Source: Candidatus Avelusimicrobium ruminicola
Lineage (GTDB): Bacteria; Elusimicrobiota; Elusimicrobia; Elusimicrobiales; Elusimicrobiaceae
Assembly (NCBI GenBank): GCA_900319885.1
Contig: ONQH01000035.1
Location: forward strand, 1-11,152
Reading direction: 5' to 3'
Length of the DNA: 11,152 bases
The position numbers were made by a program, and so were the translations under genes. Numbering within the stretch: position 1 is the first letter of the stretch; every line of letters begins with the position of its first letter. Below the pieces are notes generated by a model. The model was not told the DNA's origin and made no database searches. It saw only the letters and a program-made list of their open reading frames with translations. This document shows, one piece after another, positions 1 through 8,221 of the stretch.

Positions 1-15
1 GGATTTTTCCTTTCA

Positions 16-54
16 AACGAGGCCTAACGAATATGTTGGGCCTCGTTGCTTTTA
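16..54 (+). terminator. Intrinsic terminator of an upstream rightward gene
   Basis: A 13-bp stem pairs 16-28 with 35-47 (one G-T wobble) around a 6-nt loop, and is followed by GCTTTTAC. The stem is strong and the T-run short. It probably ends a rightward gene lying outside the window. It also marks the upstream limit of the next gene, because a reading frame open through it would start inside the hairpin. Confidence 0.7.
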
Positions 55-80
55 CAAGCGTATTTTTTTACACTATAGAT

Positions 81-776
81 ATGATTTATTTTGCACATCG
101 GGGATCCAATACCCAGCGCGTTCAAAACACGGTTGCCGCCTTTGCCTTGGCGCAGCAACAGGGGGCCACGCATTACGAATTGGATGTTCACTTGCTGACG
201 GACGGCCAGTTGGCTATTCACCATGACTACACGCTTTTGCAAACTACGGGGCACGATGTGATGTTAAAAGATTTATCCAGTACCGATTTGATAGATTATC
301 CGCTAACGAACCGATTTAGTGCCGACAAAGTCACCATCCCGCTTTTGCGGGAGGTGCTCCCCGTGATTTCCCCGGGATTGGAATTACTTAATATAGAATT
401 AAAAAATGATGGAAATTGTTATCCTGGAATAGAAAAGCGGTTATTATCTTTCCTGCAAGATTATCCCCATTTAATACACAAAATTTTATTTTCCAGTTTT
501 GATTATGATACGTTGCAGCGTCTTCGTGCCTTGTGTCCGCAAGCGCGTATCGGGTTATTAACACGCCAATTTGAGGTGCAAAAAGCCTTGGATTTGGGAG
601 CCGAGAGCGTACACATCAATCATATCCGTTTTACCCCGCAAATAGCTGACATTTGCCGGGCTAATCAACTAAAGGTATATTGTTACACGGTAAATGAGGT
701 TCAATTGGCAAGGCAACTGGCGGCGCAAGGGGTGGCCGGTATTTTTACAGATGATATAACTGTTTTTAGACATTAA
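81..776 (+). CDS. Glycerophosphodiester phosphodiesterase family protein
   Basis: Predicted to hydrolyse glycerophosphodiesters (deacylated phospholipids) to sn-glycerol 3-phosphate and an alcohol, with a divalent metal. The 231-residue protein is a single GDPD TIM-barrel domain of about the usual size for small bacterial members. Visible family motifs are the N-terminal HRG (His6, Arg7), the E-x-D pair (Glu33, Asp35), DG at 41-42 and the catalytic HHD (His48, Asp49), then NIELK and SSFD further on. The usual PEN before the first helix is VQN here. No signal peptide is seen, so it is probably cytoplasmic. The frame is open back to 33, but that start lies inside the upstream terminator hairpin. 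ATG 81 places the HRG motif where family members have it, although no clear Shine-Dalgarno precedes it. It is transcribed alone, convergent with the PTS operon. The family is secure; the exact substrate is not. Confidence 0.9.
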   Translation: MIYFAHRGSNTQRVQNTVAAFALAQQQGATHYELDVHLLTDGQLAIHHDYTLLQTTGHDVMLKDLSSTDLIDYPLTNRFSADKVTIPLLREVLPVISPGLELLNIELKNDGNCYPGIEKRLLSFLQDYPHLIHKILFSSFDYDTLQRLRALCPQARIGLLTRQFEVQKALDLGAESVHINHIRFTPQIADICRANQLKVYCYTVNEVQLARQLAAQGVAGIFTDDITVFRH

Positions 777-803
777 AAAACCCCGCTTGCGCGGGGATTT
801 TTA
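775..803. terminator. Bidirectional intrinsic terminator between convergent genes
   Basis: CCCCGC (781-786) pairs with GCGGGG (791-796) around a TTGC loop. A-rich sequence lies on the left (775-780) and a T-run on the right (798-802), so both strands show stem plus U-tract. It touches the stop codons of both flanking genes and should end the GDPD transcript rightward and the long PTS operon leftward. Confidence 0.88.
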
Positions 804-1226
804 ATAACTATAACTTGAATTTTCTTCGTAAGAGTTGCCACCGGATGAATTATCGCCGCCTTGCATCCCGTAATATTCTTCCGGCGTGTAGCGGCGGGGT
901 TTTTTCCACAAGCGTTTTTCGCCTTTGTAGTCATTGGCGGTGTATTCGCCGGGCACTTTAGGCTGTTGGTGTTGATCAAAAAAGTACACGGTCACGTCTT
1001 CCGTTTGCTGAGGGACTACGTTAAAAATATATTTAGATTCCGCATTGGGGGGCAAGTCCCGGCGTTCTTGGCTGGCGGTATTGCCCAAATCTTCCATATA
1101 ATCTTCTTTGGTTAAATAAATTTTCTTGGCGTAGCGTTCGCTTTCTTCTTGTTTAGGTTGAGAAGCACAAGCGGCTACAAAAGTAGCTAACGCAAATACA
1201 ATCCACATAAAAGTGACTTTTTTCAT
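801..1226 (-). CDS. Small predicted outer-membrane lipoprotein, function unknown
   Basis: A 141-residue protein with a type II signal peptide: basic MKK, a hydrophobic stretch to about residue 16, and lipobox V-A-A-C with Cys20 as the lipidation site. Residue +2 is Ala, which under the Enterobacteria-type sorting rule favours the outer membrane. The mature part is charged and Tyr/Gln-rich. The last 28 residues or so are a low-complexity Gly/Ser/Asn/Tyr tail, suggesting a disordered C terminus. I recognise no domain. It is the last gene of the operon: its ATG overlaps the folD stop in an ATGA (4-nt overlap), and its AGGAGAGG ribosome site lies inside the folD 3' end, so translation is probably coupled. 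The terminator follows directly. Confidence in the coding call and lipoprotein class is high; the role is unknown. Confidence 0.88.
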   Translation of the reverse strand: MKKVTFMWIVFALATFVAACASQPKQEESERYAKKIYLTKEDYMEDLGNTASQERRDLPPNAESKYIFNVVPQQTEDVTVYFFDQHQQPKVPGEYTANDYKGEKRLWKKPRRYTPEEYYGMQGGDNSSGGNSYEENSSYSY

Positions 1227-2083
1227 AATAACCTCTCCTTTGAGCGTACCATATTTTCTAGAAGTACCGCAAGCGTTACAGGGCCGACCCCTCCGGGCAC
1301 AGGCGAATAGTGAACACCTCTTTGGGCCAGTGCTGCCGGATCCGCATCGCCGGTTAATTGGTTGTTGCTCCAGTTGGTAGAAATATCAATCACTACGGCC
1401 TTGGGTTTAAGCCAAGCGGCTTGTAAAAGGCCTGCTGTACCGGCCGCCGAGCAGACAATATCCGCATCTTTTACGGCACGCGGCAGGTCTGTGTGGCGGT
1501 GGCAAATTTTAACAGTAGCATTTTTGCACGTAAGCAAATGGGCTAACGGGCGTCCCACGGTAGAGGAACGGCCGATAACAGCCACTTCTTTGCCGGCTAG
1601 TTCAATATGATGAAATTCCAATAATTTAATAACGGCGGCCGCGGTACAAGGTACAAAGCCGGGCAACGCTTCAATTTCGGCCCAGGTTTTGCATAAGAAG
1701 AGGTTGCCCATATTGACGTTGGACATACCGTCCACATCTTTCTGCGGGGCCAAATAGGCTGCGTAATCGGTAGCGGCTAAATGGGCAGGAAGGGGACGCG
1801 GAATTAAAATGGCATCCACTTCTTTGTCTTGGGATAAACGTTTTACCAATGCCACAAAATCGTCTGCCGGGGTTTGATTGTTTACTTCAAAAATTTGCGT
1901 TTGCAACCCAATCTTTTGGGCCGCTTCTACTTCCTTTTTGAGGTATACATAGGCTCCGTAATCTTCGGTAGAACCGATAGCGGCCAACCGAATCGGGCGG
2001 CCGATTTTTTGGCAAACGACCTGTGCCCTGTTGGCTAAGGGCTCGCGGATTTGTTTGGCTAGTGTTCTTCCCTCTAAAATCAT
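1223..2083 (-). CDS. folD: FolD-like methylenetetrahydrofolate dehydrogenase/cyclohydrolase
   Basis: Expected to oxidise 5,10-methylene-THF to methenyl-THF and hydrolyse it to 10-formyl-THF, supplying purine and formyl-Met synthesis in the cytoplasm. Length (286 residues) is normal. Visible motifs are the catalytic Y-x-x-x-K (Tyr45, Lys49), KDVDG with Asp118, PCT at 145-147, the Rossmann segment VIGRSSTVGRP (169-179) and the C-terminal PGGVGPVT. The block that is VQLPLP in classic FolD reads IPRPLP (94-99), so the conserved Gln (98 in E. coli) is Pro95 here. PCTPxG is also altered to PCTAAA. This is either a divergent FolD subfamily or an enzyme with changed cyclohydrolase activity. The start ATG is 17 nt after the lepA stop, with only a distant GAGGAG upstream. 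The stop overlaps the lipoprotein start. Confidence 0.9.
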   Translation of the reverse strand: MILEGRTLAKQIREPLANRAQVVCQKIGRPIRLAAIGSTEDYGAYVYLKKEVEAAQKIGLQTQIFEVNNQTPADDFVALVKRLSQDKEVDAILIPRPLPAHLAATDYAAYLAPQKDVDGMSNVNMGNLFLCKTWAEIEALPGFVPCTAAAVIKLLEFHHIELAGKEVAVIGRSSTVGRPLAHLLTCKNATVKICHRHTDLPRAVKDADIVCSAAGTAGLLQAAWLKPKAVVIDISTNWSNNQLTGDADPAALAQRGVHYSPVPGGVGPVTLAVLLENMVRSKERLL

Positions 2084-2100
2084 AGGTATATTTTAGCAAA

Positions 2101-3914
2101 TTACTCCTCGTCAATTTTGAGCATAGCCACAAAGGCTTCTTGCGGAATGTTCAAACTGCCGATAGATTTCATGCGTTTTTTGCCTTCCTTCTGTTTTTCC
2201 AACAATTTGCGTTTGCGGGTAATATCGCCCCCGTAACACTTGGCAATTACGTCTTTGCGGTAGGCGGGGATTGTTTCGCGCGCAATCACTTTGCCGTTAA
2301 TAGCGGCTTGCACCGCTACCTCAAATTGCTGCCGGCCGATTAGTTCTTTTAATTTAGCACACAAAGCGCGGCCGATCGTTTGGGCTTTGTCCTTGTGCAC
2401 GACGGTAGAAAGGGCGTCCACCGGGGTCCCGTGTAGCAAAATCTCCATCAGTACCACGTTGGAACTTCTAAAACCGGCTACTTCATAATCAAAGGACGCG
2501 TACCCTTTAGAGACCGATTTTAATTTATTATAAAAATCAATCACCATTTCGCCCATGGGCATTTCGTACTTAATAATGACGCGCTGGTTGGAAAGGTGGT
2601 CCATACTCATAAACGTACCGCGTTTTTCTTTCAGTAACGTCATGACGCCATCCATAAATTCAACGGGTGTAACAATGGTAATATGGATGACCGGCTCTTT
2701 AATATCAATAATGTCCCCGTAGGGCGGAAAGTTGGCCGGGTTATCAATAATTTTGTATCCTGGATCATCTGGCGCTTCCGGCAAGGCGGCTAATTCCTGC
2801 GAGTGCGATTTACGCGGCGTAAATTTTACGTGATACACTACGTTGGGAGACGTAGCAATTAAAGATAAGTTAAATTCGCGCTCCAAGCGTTCTTTGACAA
2901 TTTCTATATGTAAAATCCCCATAAACCCCAAGCGGAACCCAAAACCCAAGGCTTTGGAAGTTTCGCTTTGATATTGAAAAGACGAATCGGAAAGGTGCAA
3001 TTTCTCAAGGGCTTTTCTAAGGAGGGGAAAATCAGTCGTTTCTACGGGGAAGATACTGGCAAATACCACCGGTTTGGCATCTTCGTATCCGGGGAGCGGT
3101 TCGGTGGCGGGGTTGTCTGCCAGAGTCACGGTGTCGCCCACTTTCAGGCGCCGGCGGCCAAATAACCCACTTCTCCCGCGCTGAGTTGCGCGCATTTATG
3201 TAATTGCTTGGGCGTCATAAAGCCGATTTCTTCGGCCTTATACGTTGCACCGGAGGACATAAAACGGATGGTCTGTCCCGGTTTAAGCGTGCCGTCTACC
3301 AAGCGGATATACATTATGACCCCGCGAAAAGCATCATAATACGAGTCAAAAATTAGCGCGCGCAAGGGTTTCTCTGCCGATCCGCTGGGAGCCGGAATAT
3401 CGGTAACAATCCGGTCCAACAAATGCTCAATACCCATACCGGTTTTGGCACTCACGCGTTCGGCCTCAATGGGTTCGCGCAAAATATCCCACAGTTGCTC
3501 TTCGGAAGCATCTGCATCCGATTGGGACAAATCCACTTTGTTCATGACGGGGATAATTTTGAGCCCTAAACTTTGGGCTAAATGGGCGTGGGCCACGGTC
3601 TGCGCTTCTACTCCCTGGGAGGCGTCTACTAACAGTAAAACCCCTTCACAGGCACGCAAAGAACGGGATACTTCATAAGAAAAATCTACATGGCCGGGTG
3701 TATCAATTAAATTTAAGATGTAATCCTTATATTGAATACGTACCGCTTTGGCCTTGATGGTGATGCCGCGTTCGCGCTCCAAGTCCATACCGTCTAGCAG
3801 TTGGGCTTGCATTTTGCGTTTGGGTACCGTTCCGGTGTCTTCTAAAATACGGTCAGAAAGCGTTGTCTTGCCGTGGTCAATGTGTGCTACAATGGAAAAA
3901 TTACGAATTTTCAT
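2101..3914 (-). pseudogene. lepA: lepA (EF4) split by a frameshift near 3142-3150
   Basis: Elongation factor 4 is a ribosome-bound translational GTPase affecting back-translocation or late subunit maturation. The N-terminal part (3914-3144, 256 codons) has G1 AHIDHGKTT (10-18), RGITI, DTPGH (71-75) and NKVD (125-128). It runs into domain II as far as GEVGYLAAG, then hits TGA at 3146-3144. The rest continues in the -1 frame from VGDT (GTG 3141-3139) to the normal C terminus IPQEAF near 2101, with about 346 residues of well-conserved sequence. Family members have 8 residues between the G and VGDT (G-IKDxxxxx-VGDT), whereas only 8 nt remain here, so about 16 nt appear missing. Both halves look unworn, so the lesion is recent, strain-specific or a sequencing/assembly error. 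The start overlaps the end of ptsI by 14 nt. lepA is usually dispensable, so real loss is possible. Confidence 0.85.
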
Positions 3915-5640
3915 ACTGATTATCTTCTACTAATTTCCTGATCTCGGCCGAACTTCCCATTAAAAGGGCGGCTTGAGCCAGGTCCGAACAATGTTCAAAA
4001 TTTAAGTTGCGTATATTATTTTTGACGCGCAAATACATGCGCGGCGTTACGGAAAGGCCGTCTACTTGCCATCCTAGCAACAGTGGCAACATTTTGCTGT
4101 CAGAGGCAATTTCCCCGCAGATAGAAACCATTTTGCCCCGTTTGTGAGCGGTTTGAATGATATTGTGAATTGTGCGGCCTACCGCCGGGTGGCAGGGGTC
4201 GTACATGTGGGCCACTTCCGGGTTGACGCGGTCCACCGCTACCAGATATTGAATTAAATCGTTGGTGCCGATGGAAACAAAATCCAGATCGTTAATCATC
4301 CCGTCCAGCGCAATCGCGGCGGCAGGCACTTCTATCATGGCTCCCAGCGCAATTTTATTGAGAGGTTTCTTTCCCTTTTCGGCAAATTCCTGGAGAACCT
4401 GTTCAAACGCATGGCGTACATGGCGCACTTCTTCTACCGACGAAACCATAGGGATCATTATTTTAATTTGGGCAGGTACTTCACATGCCGTGCGTACAAT
4501 GGCGCGCAGTTGGCTATATAATAAATCCGGGTTTTTGAGGAGTAAGCGCACTCCGCGGCAACCCATAAACGGGTTATCATCATCATCCAACTCGTCTAGT
4601 GGAAAATCGGGCATTTTGTCGGCGCCCAGGTCTGCTAAACGGATAGTAACCGGGCGCATATCAAAGCGTTTGGCTACGGATAAATAAATCTTATATTGCG
4701 CTTCTTCCGTGGGCGGCACGGGCGTATTCATAAATAAAAATTCGGTACGTAGCAACCCCAGCCCGTCAGTGATGAGCGTTTTGTTGTACTTATTATCCGT
4801 GCGGGGATCGTAGTTTACGTAGAGGTGTACCCGGCGACCGTCTTGCATCACTACCGGCAAATGGTTAATGGTTTTTAATAGCGATTCTGTCTTTTTAATT
4901 TCCCGCTTGATTTGACGGTAATTAGCCAAGGTGTAGCGGTCCGGATTGATGACCAAGAGGCCATTTTCCCCGTCAATAATGAGTTGGTCCCCGTTGGATA
5001 CGTCTTTGGAAGCGGTAGACAACCCCACCACTGCCGGGATATTGAGGCTTTGGGCCAGCAAGGCCGTGTGACTGGTTTTGCCCCCTAAATCGGTACAGAA
5101 ACCTAAAATTCGTTTTTCCGGCAGGCTAATCGTATCCGAAGGAAATAAATCATGCGCTACCAGTAAGGAAGGGCGTTTAATAGAGGCTAGAAAGTCTTTT
5201 TTGTCGCCTTCCAAATTGGCTAGCAGGCGTTTGCCGGCATCAAAAATGTCGTTGCGACGCTCCTTAAAGAAAGGGTCCTCAATCTTGTCAAAATTAGCGG
5301 CTAATTCTTCCAGTGTAATAGAAATGGCAGAGCGGGCAGTTAAATAGTCAGTTTGAATTTTATGAATTACAGCGTCTTTTAGGGAAGGATCCTGCAAAAT
5401 GAGTTTATGCGTATCCATCAGGCCGGCATATTCCGCGCCCAAAGTGTCGCGTACTTTTTGGGCGCATTCATCCAACTCAAGCATAGATTTTTGCAAGGCT
5501 TGTTGAAATTTCTTTAACTCCCCTTCCACCGAGCCGGAGGAAATATAATGCTTGTTGGTGGTTAAGTTTTCGCCCGGCACAACGACTGCGCGGCCAATGG
5601 CAACGCCGGGGCTGGCGGGGATTCCTTTAAGCACTAGCAT
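3901..5640 (-). CDS. ptsI: PTS enzyme I (phosphoenolpyruvate-protein phosphotransferase)
   Basis: Cytoplasmic first enzyme of the PTS: autophosphorylates from PEP and passes the phosphate to HPr. Length is 579 residues, typical of the family. The N-terminal helical HPr-binding and phosphohistidine domains end in the active-site [11 protein letters not shown] with His191. The C-terminal PEP-binding barrel shows GLGLLRTEF (Arg298), [10 protein letters not shown] (356-365), the GAMIEVPAA and GTNDLIQY segments, and the acid/base Cys508 in ICGEIASD. The usual TLDIGGDK reads RLADLGADK, and the SMSP segment near the end reads SVTP, so it is a somewhat diverged but apparently complete enzyme. It lies 8 nt after the HPr gene and overlaps lepA by 14 nt. 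A GAGGAG lies further upstream than is optimal for the start. Confidence 0.96.
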   Translation of the reverse strand: MLVLKGIPASPGVAIGRAVVVPGENLTTNKHYISSGSVEGELKKFQQALQKSMLELDECAQKVRDTLGAEYAGLMDTHKLILQDPSLKDAVIHKIQTDYLTARSAISITLEELAANFDKIEDPFFKERRNDIFDAGKRLLANLEGDKKDFLASIKRPSLLVAHDLFPSDTISLPEKRILGFCTDLGGKTSHTALLAQSLNIPAVVGLSTASKDVSNGDQLIIDGENGLLVINPDRYTLANYRQIKREIKKTESLLKTINHLPVVMQDGRRVHLYVNYDPRTDNKYNKTLITDGLGLLRTEFLFMNTPVPPTEEAQYKIYLSVAKRFDMRPVTIRLADLGADKMPDFPLDELDDDDNPFMGCRGVRLLLKNPDLLYSQLRAIVRTACEVPAQIKIMIPMVSSVEEVRHVRHAFEQVLQEFAEKGKKPLNKIALGAMIEVPAAAIALDGMINDLDFVSIGTNDLIQYLVAVDRVNPEVAHMYDPCHPAVGRTIHNIIQTAHKRGKMVSICGEIASDSKMLPLLLGWQVDGLSVTPRMYLRVKNNIRNLNFEHCSDLAQAALLMGSSAEIRKLVEDNQYENS

Positions 5641-5648
5641 AACTTTGG

Positions 5649-5918
5649 TTAAAACTCCTCATTAAATTTGTCGTTAAATAATTTTTCTAGGGCGGCCAGG
5701 GCCTGGGTTTCATCCTTTCCCTTGGCGCTTACACGCACTTTGGAGCCAAATTCGGCGGCCAACATCATTACGCCCATAATACTTTTGGCGTTAATGGTTA
5801 TGTCATCTTTTGTGAGTTCTATATCGCACTCAAACCCGGCTGCTGTTTGGGCAATCTGGGCAGCGGGGCGCGCATGTAAACCTAGGCGATTAAGAATCGT
5901 TAACTCTTTTTCTATCAT
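5649..5918 (-). CDS. ptsH: PTS phosphocarrier protein HPr
   Basis: Small soluble phosphocarrier (89 residues) between enzyme I and EIIA. The phosphoryl-accepting His15 sits in GLHARPA (13-19). The regulatory Ser46 is present in NAKSIMGVMML, the site phosphorylated by HprK in organisms with that kinase. Since hprK is in the same operon, this HPr can plausibly carry both P-His and P-Ser signals. It is placed between EIID (3-nt gap) and ptsI (8-nt gap). The preceding bases are T/A-rich with no evident Shine-Dalgarno, so translation may depend on termination of the EIID gene just upstream. Confidence 0.97.
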   Translation of the reverse strand: MIEKELTILNRLGLHARPAAQIAQTAAGFECDIELTKDDITINAKSIMGVMMLAAEFGSKVRVSAKGKDETQALAALEKLFNDKFNEEF

Positions 5919-5921
5919 ACA

Positions 5922-6743
5922 CTAAAATAAATACACAATATTAAATATCAACATGGCTGCCATATATAAGTACATATTGGGGATGCGTAGATCCCGGGTC
6001 ATTAAACTAATGCTCACAAAGAAAAGCACAATAATGGCACGCGTGATGAATTTTAACCCTAAAAATAGTTCCAAATCATGCAAGAAATAATAAAGCCCCC
6101 CTAATAAAAGCCCCATAGCCAGTAGCATACCAAACAATTTGGTATTATAGATGGTTTTGTTCCAGTCAAACTGGGTGAGCCCAAAACAGCCATTGTTGGG
6201 AGCATCATACCCCAGTGAAATGCCTTTCCACTTTACAAATAAGGCCACCGCATTAAATGCCAAGAACGCCACAATGCACGCGCCAAACACTTCCATAGGG
6301 GCCAGGGTTTGCTGGGGAACCGGTTCAAAGAAATTGATATTAAGTGCCAGCCAAATAAATAAAGCAAGTAGCAGGGTAAAAGGCTTCAAGGTGCCCCAAA
6401 ATAAACGGTCTCCCAGAGAGGCTGTAGTAATAGACAAACTGCGCTTTAGGCTATTCCACTCGCTCAAACGTTCGCGGTATTCCGCCAATGTTTTGGCTTT
6501 GGCCATGCGTTCTTCTTGCCGGGCCAGCGCGCCAAAACAAAAGGACGCCATCATCGGCTGTGTGTTAAACCCTTCTAAATATCTTTCCAGCACGGAGGGT
6601 AAATCTTTTTTTTGCTTATAGACGGTTTTTAGGAAAGGCGTCATGACAAAAGCCAACCCCAAATTTTGGTATTTGGCAAAATTCCATCCTGTTTGCAGGA
6701 AAAAAGAACGCCAGAATAATTGCCACTGCAACCAGTGTGTCAT
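5922..6743 (-). CDS. PTS mannose/fructose/sorbose family EIID subunit
   Basis: Membrane subunit that forms the sugar translocator with EIIC in the mannose-type PTS. The 273-residue protein begins with the family signature RSFFLQTGWN (12-21), QNLGLAF and a FNTQP segment (59-63). GDRLFWGTLKP (111-121), a characteristic EIID block, follows. After that come hydrophobic segments at about 122-136, 153-170, 203-220, 236-248 and 256-272. Spacing is 2 nt after EIIC, with a good GAGG ribosome site 5 nt before ATG, and 3 nt before the HPr gene. Substrate cannot be read from sequence. With no sugar-catabolic genes alongside, a regulatory or broad-specificity role is as likely as a dedicated transporter. 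Confidence 0.93.
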   Translation of the reverse strand: MTHWLQWQLFWRSFFLQTGWNFAKYQNLGLAFVMTPFLKTVYKQKKDLPSVLERYLEGFNTQPMMASFCFGALARQEERMAKAKTLAEYRERLSEWNSLKRSLSITTASLGDRLFWGTLKPFTLLLALFIWLALNINFFEPVPQQTLAPMEVFGACIVAFLAFNAVALFVKWKGISLGYDAPNNGCFGLTQFDWNKTIYNTKLFGMLLAMGLLLGGLYYFLHDLELFLGLKFITRAIIVLFFVSISLMTRDLRIPNMYLYMAAMLIFNIVYLF

Positions 6744-6745
6744 AG

Positions 6746-7348
6746 TTACCTCGTTTTAAGCCTAAATGTGGAAACTAACGTGGCTAAGCCAATCCACGGT
6801 ACAGCCATATAAGCAAATTTGCTGGCTAAGTGTAATTTCTCAGGAATAAAGGGCAATAACCGCGCCAGCGAGCTGCCCATTACAGCACTATAAAACAGTA
6901 AGTAGGCCAACGTCATAATAAAAGAGATTCCCAGCGCTTTTACCACGACAAAAGAAAGATAGGGGGGGCGTTGCAAAATAAGCGGTTCTTGGCGCATTAA
7001 CCACCCGGAGCGACTTTTGCGCACTAACACTTCGCAGACCGAAAACAACACCGCGCCAATCACGCCGAAAAAGAAGGCAAAGTACGGCGGCAAGCCTACA
7101 CTACATAGTGCCAGTGTAAGGGTGCAACAGACCGCGCCGCTGGGCGGAAGTAACCCCCCTAAAGGACTAATATCAATGAAAATAAGTTCCGTAAAAATGC
7201 CTATTTGCAAACCAGTCATTAGATCCCCCGTAATTAGGGAGAGTAGCGGCCCGGCAATAATGCCGCGTGAGAGGGTAAATTGGAATGCATAGGTAGTGTC
7301 CAATTCCAATAACGCGCCCACGATACAAATAAGCAATATCTGCGTCAT
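6746..7348 (-). CDS. PTS mannose/fructose/sorbose family EIIC subunit, short form
   Basis: Polytopic inner-membrane protein (200 residues) expected to form the translocation channel with EIID. Family features are ELDTTYAFQFTLSRG near 15-29, a glycine/proline-rich GPLLSLITGD (33-42), and the central TELIFIDISPLGGLLPPSG (53-71), matching the conserved EIIC core. Long hydrophobic runs cover most of the chain. It is shorter than the roughly 250-270 residues I recall for enterobacterial/Firmicutes EIIC, and it ends soon after the last hydrophobic segment. The start ATG overlaps the EIIB stop (ATGA) and has GGAGG 7 nt upstream. The call rests on the conserved N-terminal core and position between EIIB and EIID. 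Confidence 0.88.
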   Translation of the reverse strand: MTQILLICIVGALLELDTTYAFQFTLSRGIIAGPLLSLITGDLMTGLQIGIFTELIFIDISPLGGLLPPSGAVCCTLTLALCSVGLPPYFAFFFGVIGAVLFSVCEVLVRKSRSGWLMRQEPLILQRPPYLSFVVVKALGISFIMTLAYLLFYSAVMGSSLARLLPFIPEKLHLASKFAYMAVPWIGLATLVSTFRLKTR

Positions 7349-7812
7349 TGGAGGGCCTCCGTAACAGTAATAGAGGTGGCATTGGGGACGGCGCGCGTTT
7401 CAATGCGGATGCCAAGCCCGTCAATGATTTTAAGTAAGTGCTTATCTTGCTTATCTAAAAATACGTTTTCGGCCAGTTTTTGGGCATTTTCTTTGAAATG
7501 CATTCCACCGATATTGATAGACTTTATTTGCAAACCGTCTTCAATAAGGTCAGCCATTTCTTGTAAGGTGCTCATAAGCAGAAAAATACGCTTTTTAGAA
7601 TTGCGGGCATACTGTACTGCTTTGTGGGAATCTAAAATGGTAAGGGCATATTCGTAAGGCAAACTAAGGCGCAGCAGCATTTCATTAAGCGAGGACGCCC
7701 TGCCTTTAGCACAGGGAATAACTACTTCGTCTACGTTCAATTCGGGTAACCAGGCTTGTACAATTTGCCCGTGGATCAACCGATCATCTACCCGCGCAAA
7801 AATAATTGGCAT
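7345..7812 (-). CDS. PTS mannose/fructose/sorbose family EIIB subunit
   Basis: Cytoplasmic 155-residue subunit that takes phosphate from EIIA and passes it to the incoming sugar. The active-site block FARVDDRLIHGQIV contains the phosphorylated His14, the defining motif of sorbose-subfamily EIIB. The remaining sequence (IFLLMSTLQEMADLIEDG, then INIGGMHF) fits the family fold, and length is normal for a single-domain EIIB. Its ATG shares one base with the EIIA stop (TAATG), and its stop overlaps the EIIC start, indicating coupled translation. EIIA and EIIB are separate proteins here, not fused as in E. coli ManX. Confidence 0.95.
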   Translation of the reverse strand: MPIIFARVDDRLIHGQIVQAWLPELNVDEVVIPCAKGRASSLNEMLLRLSLPYEYALTILDSHKAVQYARNSKKRIFLLMSTLQEMADLIEDGLQIKSINIGGMHFKENAQKLAENVFLDKQDKHLLKIIDGLGIRIETRAVPNATSITVTEALQ

Positions 7813-8219
7813 TATAGCCCCTTAATCAAAAGTTCTGTTGCGTTGATCACCGCGCGTTTTCCGTCGGCCTCAATTTTTTCTGCCAGTTCTTTGGCTTTTA
7901 ATTTTCTGCGGCTGTTAATGGCCGTAAGTAACATGCTTAAATTTAAGCCGGTAATGACGTGACAGTTGGATAAATCCTTGCTGGCGGTGAGGGAAATATT
8001 CGTGGCACTTCCGCCAAAAATATCCGTTAAAATAATAGCACCGTCTTCGCAAGTTTCCAACACTTTTTTAAGTTTGGCGGCTTCTTTTTCTACAGAGGCG
8101 GCCGTGGTAACCGCAAAAGTTTCAAAACCGTCATCTGCCGGTTTGCCGATAATCAGTCCGGCGGTTTCCAGCATTTCCTTGGCCAGTTGGCCGTGTGTAA
8201 CTAAAATAATTTTTACCAT
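7812..8219 (-). CDS. PTS mannose/fructose family EIIA subunit
   Basis: Single-domain EIIA of 135 residues that accepts phosphate from HPr. The predicted phosphorylated residue is His9 in VTHGQLA. The TDIFGGSATN block (65-74), corresponding to the family GGSPxN loop, is present, as is the later GLNLSMLL. The frame is open upstream to 8330, but that extension lies inside rapZ and would add a non-homologous N-terminus. ATG 8219 puts the active His at the family position, follows rapZ by 2 nt and has an AGGA 8 nt upstream. In this operon EIIA could also be a sensory output, since its phosphorylation reports PTS flux. That last point is inference. Confidence 0.95.
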   Translation of the reverse strand: MVKIILVTHGQLAKEMLETAGLIIGKPADDGFETFAVTTAASVEKEAAKLKKVLETCEDGAIILTDIFGGSATNISLTASKDLSNCHVITGLNLSMLLTAINSRRKLKAKELAEKIEADGKRAVINATELLIKGL

Positions 8220-8221
8220 AA

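Noticed and set aside
51..79. TTTACA-17-TATAGA as a promoter for the GDPD gene
   Set aside because: The transcript would start near 86, after the ATG at 81, and no later start preserves the HRG motif. The -10 match is also only 4/6.
33..80. Sixteen extra N-terminal codons for the GDPD gene
   Set aside because: They overlap the upstream terminator hairpin and add residues before the conserved HRG that family members lack.
2084..2120. Separate promoter for folD (TTGACG with TAAAAT)
   Set aside because: The spacer is only 13 nt, and the gene sits 17 nt behind lepA in the same operon.
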